Assembly: GCA_025350705.1 (NCBI GenBank)
Contig: JANXXH010000005.1
Coordinates: forward strand, 1-36,702
Length of the DNA stretch: 36,702 nucleotides
DNA from: Gallionella sp.
Lineage (GTDB): Bacteria; Pseudomonadota; Gammaproteobacteria; Burkholderiales; Gallionellaceae
Reading direction: 5' to 3'
Position 1 is the stretch's first letter; the number at the start of each line of letters is the position of its first letter. The notes under the pieces are model-generated. The model was not told the DNA's origin and did no database searches. It saw only the letters and a program-made list of their open reading frames with translations. The position numbers were made by a program, and so were the translations under genes. Below are positions 9,926-20,067 of this stretch, piece by piece.

Positions 9926-10720
9926 ATGAAGAACATTATTCTGGTTATGTTGTTGAGCTGTTTGGGTAGTGCTACGGCACAGGCGGTGGTGCAGGGCAAA
10001 GAAGTTAGTTATCAGGCGAATGGCAAGACTCTTAAAGGTTATATAGCCTATGACGATGCCATCAAGGGCAAGCGCCCCGGCGTGATCGTGGTGCACGAGT
10101 GGTGGGGACAGAATGAATATCCGCGCAAGCGTGCGCGCATGCTGGCTGAACTGGGCTATACCGCGCTGGCAGTCGATATGTATGGCGATGGCAAGGTGGT
10201 CGATAATCCCGATGACGCAGGTAAGCTTGCCGGTGCTGTGTACAAGGATATGGCGACGGCGAAGGCGCGCTTTGAAGCGGGCATGGATGTGTTGCGCAAG
10301 CATGAAACTGTGGATGCCAGTGAAATTGCGGCATTCGGCTATTGCTTCGGCGGCGGCGTGGTGCTGAACATGGCGCGTCTTGGCGGAGACTTGAAAGGCG
10401 TGGCGAGTTTTCATGGGTCGCTGGGCACAGAGAATCCAGCGCAGCCGGGCAAGATAAAGGGGCGTATCATTTCGTTCAGCGGCGATGCCGATCCGATGAT
10501 CGCTGCCGACAAGGTTGCCGCGTTCAAAAATGAAATGGAATCTGCCGGAGTGAATTACCGAGTGGTGATCTATCCTGGTGCGAAGCATGCGTTCAGCAAT
10601 CCAGATGCCACAGAGACGGGCAAGAAATTCAACATGCCGATTGCTTACGACGCCATTGCAGACAAGGATTCATGGGAGCAGGCCAAAGTTTTTTTGCATG
10701 AGGTGTTCGCTGCGAAGTGA
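9926..10720 (+). CDS. Dienelactone hydrolase family protein, secreted (DLH1)
   Basis: Signal peptide MKNIILVMLLSCLGSATAQA; GYCFGGG nucleophile elbow, GDADPMI, GAKHAF; RBS AAGGAGG before ATG 9926. Confidence 0.9.
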   Translation: MKNIILVMLLSCLGSATAQAVVQGKEVSYQANGKTLKGYIAYDDAIKGKRPGVIVVHEWWGQNEYPRKRARMLAELGYTALAVDMYGDGKVVDNPDDAGKLAGAVYKDMATAKARFEAGMDVLRKHETVDASEIAAFGYCFGGGVVLNMARLGGDLKGVASFHGSLGTENPAQPGKIKGRIISFSGDADPMIAADKVAAFKNEMESAGVNYRVVIYPGAKHAFSNPDATETGKKFNMPIAYDAIADKDSWEQAKVFLHEVFAAK

Positions 10721-10744
10721 TTTGTTTGCAATTGTTAAAACAGC

Positions 10745-10880
10745 GAAATCCAATGGCGCGTTTATCCGGTACGATTCCAAGGTGATTGTGTCGCGCAACA
10801 ATAGGCTTCAAGCTTATGAACCCGCAGTATGTGTCAATGACGCAAGAGCTGTTTCGCTCTGGTGTGCGTGGTCGGGTAGA
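10745..10880 (+). pseudogene. Decayed fragment of a second copy of the 3' end of the ATP-grasp-like gene (parent 8645-9856)
   Basis: gattgtgtcgcgcaacaataggc resembles parent gattatgtcgcgcaaaaaatggc; cagtatgtgtcaatgacgc (10825-10843) matches cggtatgcgtgaatgacgc (9693-9711) at 16/19; gtgtgcgtggtcgggta (10862-10878) is identical to 9839-9855. The parental frame is interrupted by stops. Confidence 0.72.
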
Positions 10881-10888
10881 ATGCACTC

Positions 10889-11272
10889 ATGATGCTCTAT
10901 TCATTTTTTGCAGTCGGTGTCGGTGCAGCATTGGGCGCGTGGTTGCGCTGGGGGTTGGGGTTATGGCTCAATCCAGCGCTGCCCGAGTTGCCGCTCGGCA
11001 CGCTGTCCGCTAATCTGATCGGTGGCTATATGGTCGGTCTTTCGGTGGCTTTTTTTACTCACTATCCGGGAATTTCTCCGGAATGGCGTTTGCTCATCAT
11101 CACCGGTTTTCTCGGCGGTCTGACTACTTTTTCAACCTTCTCGGCAGAGACCGTCACGCTGCTGCTGCGTGGCCAGTATGCGTGGGGATCGGCGGTCATA
11201 GTCTCCCATCTTGGCGGTTCTTTGCTGATGACGGTTTTGGGCATACAGACTTTTAAATGGCTACAAACATAG
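10889..11272 (+). CDS. crcB: Fluoride efflux transporter CrcB
   Basis: 127 aa: [48 protein letters not shown], CrcB/Fluc signature. Confidence 0.95.
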   Translation: MMLYSFFAVGVGAALGAWLRWGLGLWLNPALPELPLGTLSANLIGGYMVGLSVAFFTHYPGISPEWRLLIITGFLGGLTTFSTFSAETVTLLLRGQYAWGSAVIVSHLGGSLLMTVLGIQTFKWLQT

Positions 11273-11282
11273 GGGTGTGATC

Positions 11283-11588
11283 ATGAACCTGCTTTCGTTC
11301 TACGTCAGCGAAAAACAACATCACTCCGGCATGCCCTTGCATGAATGGTTGCTGGAAGAGGCTAAATCGCTGGGTGTGCACGGCGGTTCCGCATTCCGGG
11401 CAATCGCCGGGTTTGGACGGCATGGCAAAATGCATGAGGAAACTTTTTTTGAATTGGCCGGCGAGCTGGCAGTTAAGGTCGAGTTCGTGGTTGATGATGC
11501 GCTTGCTGAGCAATTGCTCGAAAGAGTACGCGGCCAAAGCATGAAGATTTTTTATGTCAAGCAGCCGGTGCAGGCCGGTGGAACTTGA
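11283..11588 (+). CDS. DUF190 domain protein (often encoded with crcB)
   Basis: LSFYVSEKQHHSGMPLHEWLLEEAKSLGVHGGSAFRAIAGFGRHGKMHEETFFELAGELAVKVEFVVDD; DUF190 pattern. Confidence 0.9.
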   Translation: MNLLSFYVSEKQHHSGMPLHEWLLEEAKSLGVHGGSAFRAIAGFGRHGKMHEETFFELAGELAVKVEFVVDDALAEQLLERVRGQSMKIFYVKQPVQAGGT

Positions 11589-11634
11589 GGCATGGCGGCG
11601 GCATGTTGTATAGTTTTACTAGTAGGGGGAAAGC

Positions 11635-12426
11635 ATGAAAAATATTTTTTTGATTTTGTCGTTATGCTGTTTCTGCAACGCGGCTCAAGCGGTGGTGAAT
11701 GGCAAAGAGGTGAGCTATGACGCGGATGGCGTGGCGCTAAAAGGTTATCTTGCCTACGACGATGCCATCAAGGGCAAGCGTCCTGGAGTGTTGGTGGTGC
11801 ATGAGTGGTGGGGGCTTAATGAGTATGCCCGCAGCCGTGCACGTATGTTGGCCGAGCTGGGTTATACCGCCTTGGCCGTGGATATGTACGGTAACGGGAA
11901 GGTCGCCGAGACTCCTATCGAGGCAAGTAAGTTGGCCGCCGATTTAAGCAGGGATATAGATTTGGAAAAATTCAGATTCCTGGCCGGATATAATTTTCTG
12001 CTTAAACAGGAAACCGTGGATACAAGTCAAGTAGCCGCTTTTGGTTATAGTTTCGGCGGTGGCGTAGTTTTGAACATGGCGCGAATAGGTATTAACCTGA
12101 AAGGTGTGGCAAGTTTTTATGGAGGTTTGGAAACGAATTTCCCGGTCTACCCCAAAAAAAACATGCCGCTCGTTATTTCATTCACGGGTGAAGACGATCC
12201 GTTTATCACTGCCGATAAGGTTGCAGCTTTTAGGCAGGAAATGAAATATTCGGGAGCGAATTGCCGCGTGGTCACTTATCCCGGTGCAAAGCATGCTTTT
12301 ACCAATCCTGATGCGGATGAAATGGGTAAAAAATTCAATTTGCCATTTGCCTACAATGCTGCGGCTGACAAGGATTCCTGGGAGCAGACCAAGGTGTTTC
12401 TGCGTGAAGTGTTTTCCGCAAAGTGA
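11635..12426 (+). CDS. Dienelactone hydrolase family protein, secreted paralogue (DLH2) with Ser at the nucleophile position
   Basis: Aligns with DLH1 along its length; elbow is GYSFGGG instead of GYCFGGG; signal peptide MKNIFLILSLCCFCNAAQA. Confidence 0.9.
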   Translation: MKNIFLILSLCCFCNAAQAVVNGKEVSYDADGVALKGYLAYDDAIKGKRPGVLVVHEWWGLNEYARSRARMLAELGYTALAVDMYGNGKVAETPIEASKLAADLSRDIDLEKFRFLAGYNFLLKQETVDTSQVAAFGYSFGGGVVLNMARIGINLKGVASFYGGLETNFPVYPKKNMPLVISFTGEDDPFITADKVAAFRQEMKYSGANCRVVTYPGAKHAFTNPDADEMGKKFNLPFAYNAAADKDSWEQTKVFLREVFSAK

Positions 12427-12463
12427 ACTCCTGTAACTGCCAAGTCGATGGGCGCATACTGAG

Positions 12464-13030
12464 GTGAGTTTTTCCGGTCTGATCGCGAACTACGGTTATG
12501 TTGCGCTGTTTGCAGGTACTCTGCTGGAGGGAGAGACGCTGTTGATATTGGCGGGTTTCGCCGCGCATCAGGGGTATCTGCAACTGCACTGGGTGATCAG
12601 TATCGCGCTGCTCGGTGGCTTTCTTGGTGATCAGATTTATTTCTGGCTGGGAAGGCGGCACGGTGCGTGGGTGTTGTCCTATTTTCCGCGACTGGTTCCG
12701 GTATTCGAGCGTACCAACACATTGATAGAGCGTTATCACGAGGTGCCCATTGTGGGCATACGGTTCCTCTATGGCTTGCGCACGATAGGACCTTTGGCCT
12801 TTGGTATGAGTGCGGTGCAGGCTTGGCGCTTTATGCTATTCAACGCTTTGGGCGCGGCCATCTGGGCGGTGTGCATAGGCGGTGCTGGCTATTTGTTCGG
12901 GCAGGTTCTGGAGCTGTGGCTGAATGATTTGAAGCGCGTCGAAGAAGTGCTGTTATTGGCCATGCTGTCCGGTGGCATCGTCTTTTGGGGCTGGCGGCAC
13001 TGGCAGTTCCGCAGAAAACTCCGCCCCTGA
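12464..13030 (+). CDS. DedA family membrane protein (SNARE-associated/VTT domain)
   Basis: LIANYGYVALFAGTLLEGETLLILAGFAAHQGYL..FLGDQIYFWLGRRHG..GIRFLYGLRTIGPLAFGMS, DedA signature. Confidence 0.92.
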   Translation: MSFSGLIANYGYVALFAGTLLEGETLLILAGFAAHQGYLQLHWVISIALLGGFLGDQIYFWLGRRHGAWVLSYFPRLVPVFERTNTLIERYHEVPIVGIRFLYGLRTIGPLAFGMSAVQAWRFMLFNALGAAIWAVCIGGAGYLFGQVLELWLNDLKRVEEVLLLAMLSGGIVFWGWRHWQFRRKLRP

Positions 13031-13065
13031 AAATTTATTCCACTTCGCAATAGAAACAGAATTAA

Positions 13066-13117
13066 TGTAGGGTGCGTTTACGCACCATCGTCAAGTGGTG
13101 CGTAAACGCACCCTACA
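13066..13117. repeat. GTAGGGTGCGT-type palindromic element between convergent genes
   Basis: 22-bp perfect arms TGTAGGGTGCGTTTACGCACCA / TGGTGCGTAAACGCACCCTACA with 8-nt loop; each arm contains its own hairpin GGTGCGT-TT-ACGCACC. Confidence 0.92.
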
Positions 13118-13237
13118 AAATTACTGTTGTTTTTAATTTTAATTACCCCTGTACGTTGGCGTAAATACCGCTACGCTGATCTCATGATGCGCTTGCGCGC
13201 AACATGAGTTTGCCGTGCAATGAAAGAATTTTTCGTG

Positions 13238-14377
13238 TTATTGGGCGAAGAAATCCTTGACCTTGTTCATCCAGGATTTCGCGCGCGGGTTGTGGCGTGC
13301 GCTGTCTTTCTCGTTTATTTTTTCAAACTCACGCAGCAGATCCTTTTGGCGATCGGTCAGGTTCACCGGTGTTTCCACCGCTACGTGGCAATGCAAATCG
13401 CCATGACTGGCACTGCGCACGCCCTTGATGCCCTTGCCGCGCAGACGGAATATTTTTCCGCTCTGGGTCTCGGCGGGGATCTTGATCGTGGCCACTCCAT
13501 CCAGCGTTGGGATCTCGATCGAACCACCGAGCGCGGCAGTGCTGAAACTGATCGGCATCTCGCAATGCAGGTCATTATGGTCGCGCTGGAACACCGCATG
13601 CGGCTTGGTATGTATCACCACATATAAATCGCCGGGTGGGCCGCCATTCGCGCCATGCTCGCCTTCGCCGGACAGCCGGATGCGATCATCGTTATCCACG
13701 CCCGGCGGGATTTTCACCGACAGCGTCTTGTGTTGCTTGATGCGTCCGTTACCGTTGCAGTCCTTGCACGGCGAGGTGATCATCTTGCCGGTGCCGTGAC
13801 AGCGCGGGCAGGTTTGCTGGATCGAGAAGAAGCCCTGTTGCATGCGTACCTGGCCATGTCCTGAGCAGGTCGTGCAGGTGACTGGAGAGGTTCCCGCTTT
13901 GGCCCCCGATCCATGACAGGTTGCGCATTCCGCCATCGTGGGGATGCGTATCTGTGTTTCAGTGCCGCGAGCGGCTTGTTCCAGTGTGATCTCGAGGTTG
14001 TAGCGCAGGTCGGCGCCGCGTTGCACATTGCTGCGCCCACCGCCGCCGCGTCCGCCGCCCCCGGCTCCACCAAAGATGTCGCCGAAGATGTCGGAGAAAT
14101 CGAAGCCTGCTGCTCCACCCGCACCGAACGGGCTGCCGCCACCCATGCCACCTTCGAATGCGGCATGGCCATGCTGGTCATAAGCGGCACGCTTCTGACT
14201 GTCGCTTAAAGTCTCGTAAGCTTCTTTGGCTTCCTTGAAATGTTCTTCGGCTTTCGGGTTGTCCGGATTGCGGTCTGGGTGATGCTTCATCGCCAGCTTG
14301 CGATAAGATTTTTTTATTTCTTCGTCCGAAGCATCGCGGTTGACGCCGAGAACTTCGTAATAGTCTTTTTTGGACAT
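13238..14377 (-). CDS. dnaJ: Chaperone protein DnaJ
   Basis: J domain [39 protein letters not shown] region; four CxxCxGxG-type zinc motifs. Confidence 0.98.
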   Translation of the reverse strand: MSKKDYYEVLGVNRDASDEEIKKSYRKLAMKHHPDRNPDNPKAEEHFKEAKEAYETLSDSQKRAAYDQHGHAAFEGGMGGGSPFGAGGAAGFDFSDIFGDIFGGAGGGGRGGGGRSNVQRGADLRYNLEITLEQAARGTETQIRIPTMAECATCHGSGAKAGTSPVTCTTCSGHGQVRMQQGFFSIQQTCPRCHGTGKMITSPCKDCNGNGRIKQHKTLSVKIPPGVDNDDRIRLSGEGEHGANGGPPGDLYVVIHTKPHAVFQRDHNDLHCEMPISFSTAALGGSIEIPTLDGVATIKIPAETQSGKIFRLRGKGIKGVRSASHGDLHCHVAVETPVNLTDRQKDLLREFEKINEKDSARHNPRAKSWMNKVKDFFAQ

Positions 14378-14382
14378 AGTTA

Positions 14383-14495
14383 TTAGTCGTTAGTCATTAG
14401 TCGCTAGACGTTAGTTGAAAAGCGAGCTGGTCGCAAGTTTGTAGACGTTAGTCGTTAGTTGAGAGGCTGCTTACCTCAACTAACGACTAACGTCT
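14383..14495. repeat. Heptanucleotide (TTAGTCG) array plus 21-bp perfect hairpin in the dnaJ-dnaK spacer
   Basis: 14383-14417 reads TTAGTCG TTAGTCA TTAGTCG CTAGACG TTAGTTG; AGACGTTAGTCGTTAGTTGAG (14443-14463) is the perfect reverse complement of 14475-14495. Confidence 0.9.
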
Positions 14496-14507
14496 AATGG
14501 CTATCAA

Positions 14508-16436
14508 CTATTTTTTATCTTTTACTTCTGTGAACTCCGCATCCACCACGTCGCCTTCATCTTTTTTTGCCTCGGCGTGTGCGTCAGCAGGTTCTCCGCC
14601 CGCTTGTGCCTTGGCTTGTTCGGCGGCATACATCTTCTCGCCGAGTTTTTGCGCGGCTGTCGACAGTGCTTCGGTCTTGGCTTCGATGGCTTCTTTGTCG
14701 TCGGTCTTGACCACTTCTTCGGCTGCCTTCAATGCAGTCTCGATTGCAGTTTTCTCGTCAGCCGTCAGATGCTCGCCATATTCCTTCAGCGATTTGTTCG
14801 TGGTGTGGATCAGCGAATCAAGCTGATTGCGCGCAGTCACCAGTTCCAGCGCCTTGCGGTCATCTTCGGCGTGGACTTCAGCATCTTGCACCATTTGCTT
14901 GATCTCGGCTTCGCTCAGGCCGGAGCTCGCTTGGATCTTGATCTTGTTCTCTTTGCCGGTCGCCTTGTCCTTTGCCGACACATGCAAGATGCCGTTTGCG
15001 TCGATGTCGAAAGTCACTTCGATCTGCGGCATGCCTCGCGGTGAAGGCGGGATGTCAGACAGGTTGAATTGGCCGAGGCTCTTGTTGCCGGAAACGATCT
15101 CGCGTTCGCCTTGCAGCACGTGGATGGTCACCGCATTCTGATTGTCTTCAGCGGTCGAGAACACTTGCGAAGCCTTGGTCGGGATCGTGGTGTTCTTCTT
15201 GATCAGCTTGGTCATCACGCCGCCCATGGTTTCGATACCAAGGCTGAGTGGTGTCACGTCGAGCAACAGTACATCCTTCACTTCGCCTTGCAGCACGCCA
15301 CCTTGAATTGCGGCACCTACGGCTACGGCTTCATCAGGATTCACGTCTTTGCGCGCTTCTTTGCCGAAGAACTCTTTCACCTTTTCTTGTACTTTTGGCA
15401 TGCGGGTCTGACCGCCGACCAGAATCACATCGCCGATGTCAGACATGTTGATACCGGCATCCTTCATTGCGATCTTGCACGGCTCGATGGTGCGCGCAAT
15501 CAGGTCTTCGACCAGGCTTTCCAGTTTGGCGCGGGTAATCTTCACCGCCAAGTGTTTCGGGCCGCTTGCATCGGCGGTCACGTAAGGAAGATTCACCTCG
15601 GTCTGTTGTGCAGAAGAGAGTTCGATCTTGGCTTTTTCTGCCGCGTCTTTCAGGCGTTGCAAGGCCAGCATGTCCTTCTTCAGGTCGATGCCGCTTTCTT
15701 TCTTGAACTCGTCGACCAGATATTCGATGACGCGCATGTCGAAATCTTCGCCGCCCAGGAAGGTGTCTCCGTTGGTGGACAGGACTTCAAACTGATGTTC
15801 GCCTTCTATCTCGGCGATGTCGATGATGGAGATGTCGAAGGTGCCGCCGCCCAGGTCATACACTGCGATCTTGCGGTCGCCTTCCTGTTTGTCCAGACCG
15901 AATGCCAGCGCGGCTGCGGTCGGCTCGTTGATGATGCGCTTCACATCAAGACCTGCGATGCGCCCGGCATCTTTGGTGGCCTGGCGCTGCGAGTCGTTGA
16001 AATATGCAGGCACAGTGATGACCGCTTCGGTGACGGGTTCGCCCAGATAATCTTCGGCGGTCTTTTTCATTTTCATCAGCACTTGCGCGGATATCTCCGG
16101 TGCGGAGATATCCTTGTCGCGCACTTTCACCCATGCGTCGCCATTCTTGGCCTTGACGATGGTGTAAGGAACCATGCCGATGTCCTTCTGTACCATGGGT
16201 TCCTCGAAACGGCGGCCGATCAGGCGCTTTACGCCATACAGAGTGTTCTTGGGGTTGGTCACGGCTTGGCGCTTGGCCGGTGCGCCGACAAGAACCTCAC
16301 CATCTTCCATGTAGGCGATGATGGACGGAGTGGTGCGAGCGCCTTCTGCGTTCTCGATCACCTTGGTCTTGCCGTTTTCCATGATGGCCACGCAAGAGTT
16401 CGTCGTGCCCAGGTCGATACCGATGATTTTTCCCAT
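14508..16436 (-). CDS. dnaK: Chaperone protein DnaK
   Basis: [48 protein letters not shown]; start set at MGKIIG. Confidence 0.98.
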   Translation of the reverse strand: MGKIIGIDLGTTNSCVAIMENGKTKVIENAEGARTTPSIIAYMEDGEVLVGAPAKRQAVTNPKNTLYGVKRLIGRRFEEPMVQKDIGMVPYTIVKAKNGDAWVKVRDKDISAPEISAQVLMKMKKTAEDYLGEPVTEAVITVPAYFNDSQRQATKDAGRIAGLDVKRIINEPTAAALAFGLDKQEGDRKIAVYDLGGGTFDISIIDIAEIEGEHQFEVLSTNGDTFLGGEDFDMRVIEYLVDEFKKESGIDLKKDMLALQRLKDAAEKAKIELSSAQQTEVNLPYVTADASGPKHLAVKITRAKLESLVEDLIARTIEPCKIAMKDAGINMSDIGDVILVGGQTRMPKVQEKVKEFFGKEARKDVNPDEAVAVGAAIQGGVLQGEVKDVLLLDVTPLSLGIETMGGVMTKLIKKNTTIPTKASQVFSTAEDNQNAVTIHVLQGEREIVSGNKSLGQFNLSDIPPSPRGMPQIEVTFDIDANGILHVSAKDKATGKENKIKIQASSGLSEAEIKQMVQDAEVHAEDDRKALELVTARNQLDSLIHTTNKSLKEYGEHLTADEKTAIETALKAAEEVVKTDDKEAIEAKTEALSTAAQKLGEKMYAAEQAKAQAGGEPADAHAEAKKDEGDVVDAEFTEVKDKK

Positions 16437-16514
16437 GATGCATCCTTTCAAGTGAAGTGGTTGTTTCGATGTTGCGTAAGCTGGGGGTGTGTTCTGATTA
16501 TTTCAAGTGGGTCG

Positions 16515-16587
16515 AGCTTGTAGCCCGTAGCTTGTGGCTTGTAGCAAAACCGGGGCTGGTTACCCGCTACAAGCTACCGGCCACCCG
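16515..16587. repeat. Heptanucleotide (GCTTGTA) inverted array in the dnaK-grpE spacer
   Basis: GCTTGTA GCCCGTA GCTTGTG GCTTGTA GC followed by the inverted arm GCTACAAGCTACCGGCCACC (reverse complement GGTGGCCGGTAGCTTGTAGC). Confidence 0.85.
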
Positions 16588-16589
16588 CT

Positions 16590-17141
16590 TTATTCTTTTC
16601 CTTTCGCCACCATCACCAGCGCCGGGCGCAGCACGCGGTCATTCAGCGTGTAACCCTTTTGCATGACGCTGACCACGGTGTTGGCGGGTTGGTCGCTTTC
16701 CAGCATGCCGATGGCTTGATGTTTGTGCGGATCCAGTTTTTCGCCGATCGGATTGATTTCGCTGATGCTGAATTTCTCAAACACGCTGGAGATTTGTTTC
16801 AACGTCAATTCCATGCCGCTCTTGAAACTCTCGATATTCTCGGTCTGTACTGCCAGGCCGGCATCCAGGCTGTCCTTCACCGCCAGCATCTCATTGGCAA
16901 ACCGCTCAACGGCGAATTTATGCGCCTTGCTCACGTCTTCGATCGCGCGGCGGCGGATGTTCTCGCCCTCGGCCTTGGCGTACATCCAGGCATCGTAATG
17001 TTCCTGCGCCTTGAGTTCGGCTGCTTTGAGCATTTCTTCCATGCTGGGCATCACTTCGGTGGCGTTAGCATCAGCGTGCAAAGGCTCGGCCAATGGGCCG
17101 ACCTTGGGATCGACTTGCGGGTTGGTATCGTTCTGTTCCAT
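16590..17141 (-). CDS. grpE: Nucleotide exchange factor GrpE
   Basis: C-terminal GrpE motif [49 protein letters not shown] 17141 preceded by TTTGGAG. Confidence 0.95.
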   Translation of the reverse strand: MEQNDTNPQVDPKVGPLAEPLHADANATEVMPSMEEMLKAAELKAQEHYDAWMYAKAEGENIRRRAIEDVSKAHKFAVERFANEMLAVKDSLDAGLAVQTENIESFKSGMELTLKQISSVFEKFSISEINPIGEKLDPHKHQAIGMLESDQPANTVVSVMQKGYTLNDRVLRPALVMVAKGKE

Positions 17142-17168
17142 GCCATTCTCCAAATTTCAACTTGTGGG

Positions 17169-17196
17169 TTATGGGGGGTAAATCACCCGTTTCAAG
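17169..17196 (-). promoter_or_regulatory. Sigma32 (RpoH) heat-shock promoter for grpE-dnaK-dnaJ
   Basis: Minus strand CTTGAA-ACGGGTGATTTACC-CCCCATAA: matches the CTTGAA / CCCCATNT consensus with a 14-nt spacer, upstream of grpE. Confidence 0.85.
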
Positions 17197-17259
17197 AGCA
17201 GATGCAAAATTATTTTTTGCCGCATGAGATAATGCGCGCCGTTTGGATGCTGCACCGAT

Positions 17260-18423
17260 ATGTCTACCAACAAGAATTACTACTGGCGCATTGCCGGATT
17301 CTATTTTTTCTATTACGCCTTCGTGGGGATGTTCGCGCCCTATTGGAGCCTGTATCTCAAGTCTCTTCAATTCAGCGCCATCGAGATCGCGATACTGGTC
17401 GCGGTGCAACCGGTGATGCGCATGATCGCGCCCACCTTGTGGGGCTGGCTGGCCGACCGCACCGGCCAGCGCTTGCTGGTGGTACAGATCGCCGCGACTA
17501 TGAGTGCCGTGTGTTACATGGGTTTTTTTGCGACCACCAGCTTCTGGGGCATGTTCATCGTGCTGGGGTTGATGGGTTTCTTCTGGAGCGCTTCAATGCC
17601 GCTGGTGGAGGCGACCACGCTGACGTATCTGGGCAAGCACAGCGCGCGCTACGGGCGCATCCGCTCGTGGGGCTCGGTCGGTTTCATCGCCGCGGTGGTC
17701 GGGTTGGGCTACGCGCTCGATCACATGGCTATCCGTTGGTTGCTGTGGGTGGGGGCGGCGATAGAACTGGGCATTGTTCTGTTCGCGCGGCAGATCCCCC
17801 CTACCGAAGTGCTGGCGCATCACACCGACAGCCAACCGGTCAAACAGATCATGCTGCAATCGCGCGTGTTGGCCTTGTTCGGCGCGTGCTTTCTGATGTC
17901 CGTTGCACACGGCGCGTATTACACCTTTTACTCGATCTATCTGGTCGATCATGGTTACACTAAAAGCGCGGTAGGCGGATTGTGGGCGCTTGGCGTGATC
18001 TGCGAGATAGGCGTTTTCTTCGTGATGCCGTGGCTGGTGCGCCGCTTCGGTTACACCCGCATCCTGCTGGTTAGCTTCAGTGCAGCGGTGCTGCGCTTCA
18101 TGCTGATCGGATGGGGCGTGGACTTGCTGCTGCTGTTGCTCATCGCGCAAGTGCTGCACGCTGCCACCTTCGGCGCGTATCACGCCGCGTCTGTGGGACT
18201 GGTGCATGAATTCTTTCAGGGGCGGCATCAATCCAAAGGACAGGCCCTGTTCGGCAGCCTCACCTATGGCGCAGGCGGCATGCTGGGTGGCTTGGCGAGC
18301 GGCCCGATCTGGCAGCACTACGGCGCGAGTGTGCTGTACTCATGCAGCGCGGGTGTGGCATTGCTGGGGTTGTTGCTGGTGTGGGCGAAGCTGGCGATGG
18401 TGCGTGTGCAACAGCCCACCTAA
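17260..18423 (+). CDS. MFS transporter, PPP/HcaT-like family
   Basis: 387 aa, 12-TM pattern; YYWRIAGFYFFYYAFVGMFAPYWSLYLKSLQFSAIEIAIL, WGWLADRTGQR. Confidence 0.85.
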   Translation: MSTNKNYYWRIAGFYFFYYAFVGMFAPYWSLYLKSLQFSAIEIAILVAVQPVMRMIAPTLWGWLADRTGQRLLVVQIAATMSAVCYMGFFATTSFWGMFIVLGLMGFFWSASMPLVEATTLTYLGKHSARYGRIRSWGSVGFIAAVVGLGYALDHMAIRWLLWVGAAIELGIVLFARQIPPTEVLAHHTDSQPVKQIMLQSRVLALFGACFLMSVAHGAYYTFYSIYLVDHGYTKSAVGGLWALGVICEIGVFFVMPWLVRRFGYTRILLVSFSAAVLRFMLIGWGVDLLLLLLIAQVLHAATFGAYHAASVGLVHEFFQGRHQSKGQALFGSLTYGAGGMLGGLASGPIWQHYGASVLYSCSAGVALLGLLLVWAKLAMVRVQQPT

Positions 18424-18652
18424 GGTGGCAGGATGGATAGCACTGCAAAGGGTGCTTATTGATTCCAATCGAGTCTAACCCCATTGATTTTTCGAGGTTC
18501 GGTGTTACGGTTTGAAATGCCATCCGGACATTCAGGGGAAATATCTTCTTTTTCATTGAACGATCATTCCGTTTTTCTCAGAGATATTTATCTGTTATGG
18601 CATAATCGCGTGTTCTAGAATCAAGTGAAATAACATATGCAAGTGAAATAAT

Positions 18653-20056
18653 ATGAAAGCGCAAACCCTATATGACAAACTCTGGTATGCACACGTGGTG
18701 CGGCAGGAAGCCGACGGCACCGCTTTGATCTATATCGACCGCCATCTGGTGCATGAAGTGACCAGCCCGCAGGCCTTCGAGGGCTTGAAACTGGCCGGGC
18801 GCAAGCTGTGGCGCACCGCCTCCATCTTGGCGGTCGCGGATCATAACGTGCCGACCACGGGGCGTGCGCAGGGCATCACCGATCCGGTCTCGCGTTTGCA
18901 GGTGGAGACGCTGGACAGCAATTGCGCCGAATACGGCGTGAGCGAATTCAAGATGAATGACGTGCGCCAGGGCATCGTGCATGTGATCGGGCCTGAGCAG
19001 GGCGCGACCTTGCCGGGCATGACCGTGGTGTGCGGCGATTCGCACACCAGCACGCACGGCGCGTTTGCTGCACTGGCGTTCGGCATCGGAACTTCCGAGG
19101 TCGAGCACGTGATGGCGACGCAATGTCTGCTGATGAAAAAAACCAAGGCCATGCGGGTCGTGGTGGATGGCACGTTGGGTCGTGGTGTGACCGCCAAGGA
19201 CATCGCCCTGGCGGTGATCGGCAAGATCGGCACGGCAGGCGGCACCGGCTATTCGATAGAGTTTGCAGGAAGCGCGATTCGCGCCTTGAGCATGGAAGGC
19301 CGCATGACCTTGTGCAACATGGCGATCGAAGCGGGTGCGCGCGCGGGCATGGTCGCGGTTGACGATAACACCATCAACTATCTGAAGGGTCGTCCGTTCG
19401 CACCGAATGGTGAGATGTGGGACAAGGCTGTGGCTTACTGGCACACCTTGCATAGCGACGAGGGCGCGCAATTCGATCAGGTGGTCAAGTTCGATGCCGC
19501 TCAGATCAAGCCGCAAGTGACCTGGGGCACGTCACCGGAAATGGTTGTGGCGGTGGATGGGCGCGTGCCCGATCCTGCAACCATGAACGATGCGGTCAAG
19601 CGCGATGCTGCCGAGCGCGCGTTGAAATATATGGGCTTGAAGGCGAACACGCCGATTGCGGAAATCAGGATCGACAAGGTGTTCATCGGTTCGTGTACCA
19701 ATGCGCGCATCGAAGATATGCGCGCGGCGGCGGTGGTGGCAAAGGGCAAGCATGTCGCGGCGAACGTGAAACTGGCGATGGTGGTGCCCGGCTCCGGTTT
19801 GGTGAAGCTGCAGGCTGAGCGCGAAGGATTGGACAAGATTTTCATCGCGGCGGGTTTTGAATGGCGCGAGCCGGGTTGCTCGATGTGCCTGGCGATGAAT
19901 GACGACAAGCTGGAACCGGGCGAACGCTGCGCCTCGACTTCCAACCGCAACTTCGAGGGGCGGCAGGGTCAGGGCGGACGCACTCATTTGGTCAGCCCGG
20001 AGATGGCTGCGGCTGCCGCGATCGCAGGACATTTTGTCGATACAACCAAGTCTTGA
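18653..20056 (+). CDS. leuC: 3-isopropylmalate dehydratase large subunit
   Basis: [68 protein letters not shown]. Confidence 0.98.
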   Translation: MKAQTLYDKLWYAHVVRQEADGTALIYIDRHLVHEVTSPQAFEGLKLAGRKLWRTASILAVADHNVPTTGRAQGITDPVSRLQVETLDSNCAEYGVSEFKMNDVRQGIVHVIGPEQGATLPGMTVVCGDSHTSTHGAFAALAFGIGTSEVEHVMATQCLLMKKTKAMRVVVDGTLGRGVTAKDIALAVIGKIGTAGGTGYSIEFAGSAIRALSMEGRMTLCNMAIEAGARAGMVAVDDNTINYLKGRPFAPNGEMWDKAVAYWHTLHSDEGAQFDQVVKFDAAQIKPQVTWGTSPEMVVAVDGRVPDPATMNDAVKRDAAERALKYMGLKANTPIAEIRIDKVFIGSCTNARIEDMRAAAVVAKGKHVAANVKLAMVVPGSGLVKLQAEREGLDKIFIAAGFEWREPGCSMCLAMNDDKLEPGERCASTSNRNFEGRQGQGGRTHLVSPEMAAAAAIAGHFVDTTKS

Positions 20057-20067
20057 AAGGAGCTGGC

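Noticed and set aside
10720-10888. Fluoride riboswitch upstream of crcB
   Set aside because: No convincing fluoride-aptamer core by eye; the region is better explained as a pseudogene remnant.
15069-16523. Long ORF (484 aa) on the plus strand opposite dnaK
   Set aside because: Antisense shadow of the strongly coding dnaK; no recognisable domain. The same applies to the other long ORFs overlapping assigned genes (e.g. 9026-10588 -, 28269-29378 -, 16659-17963 +).
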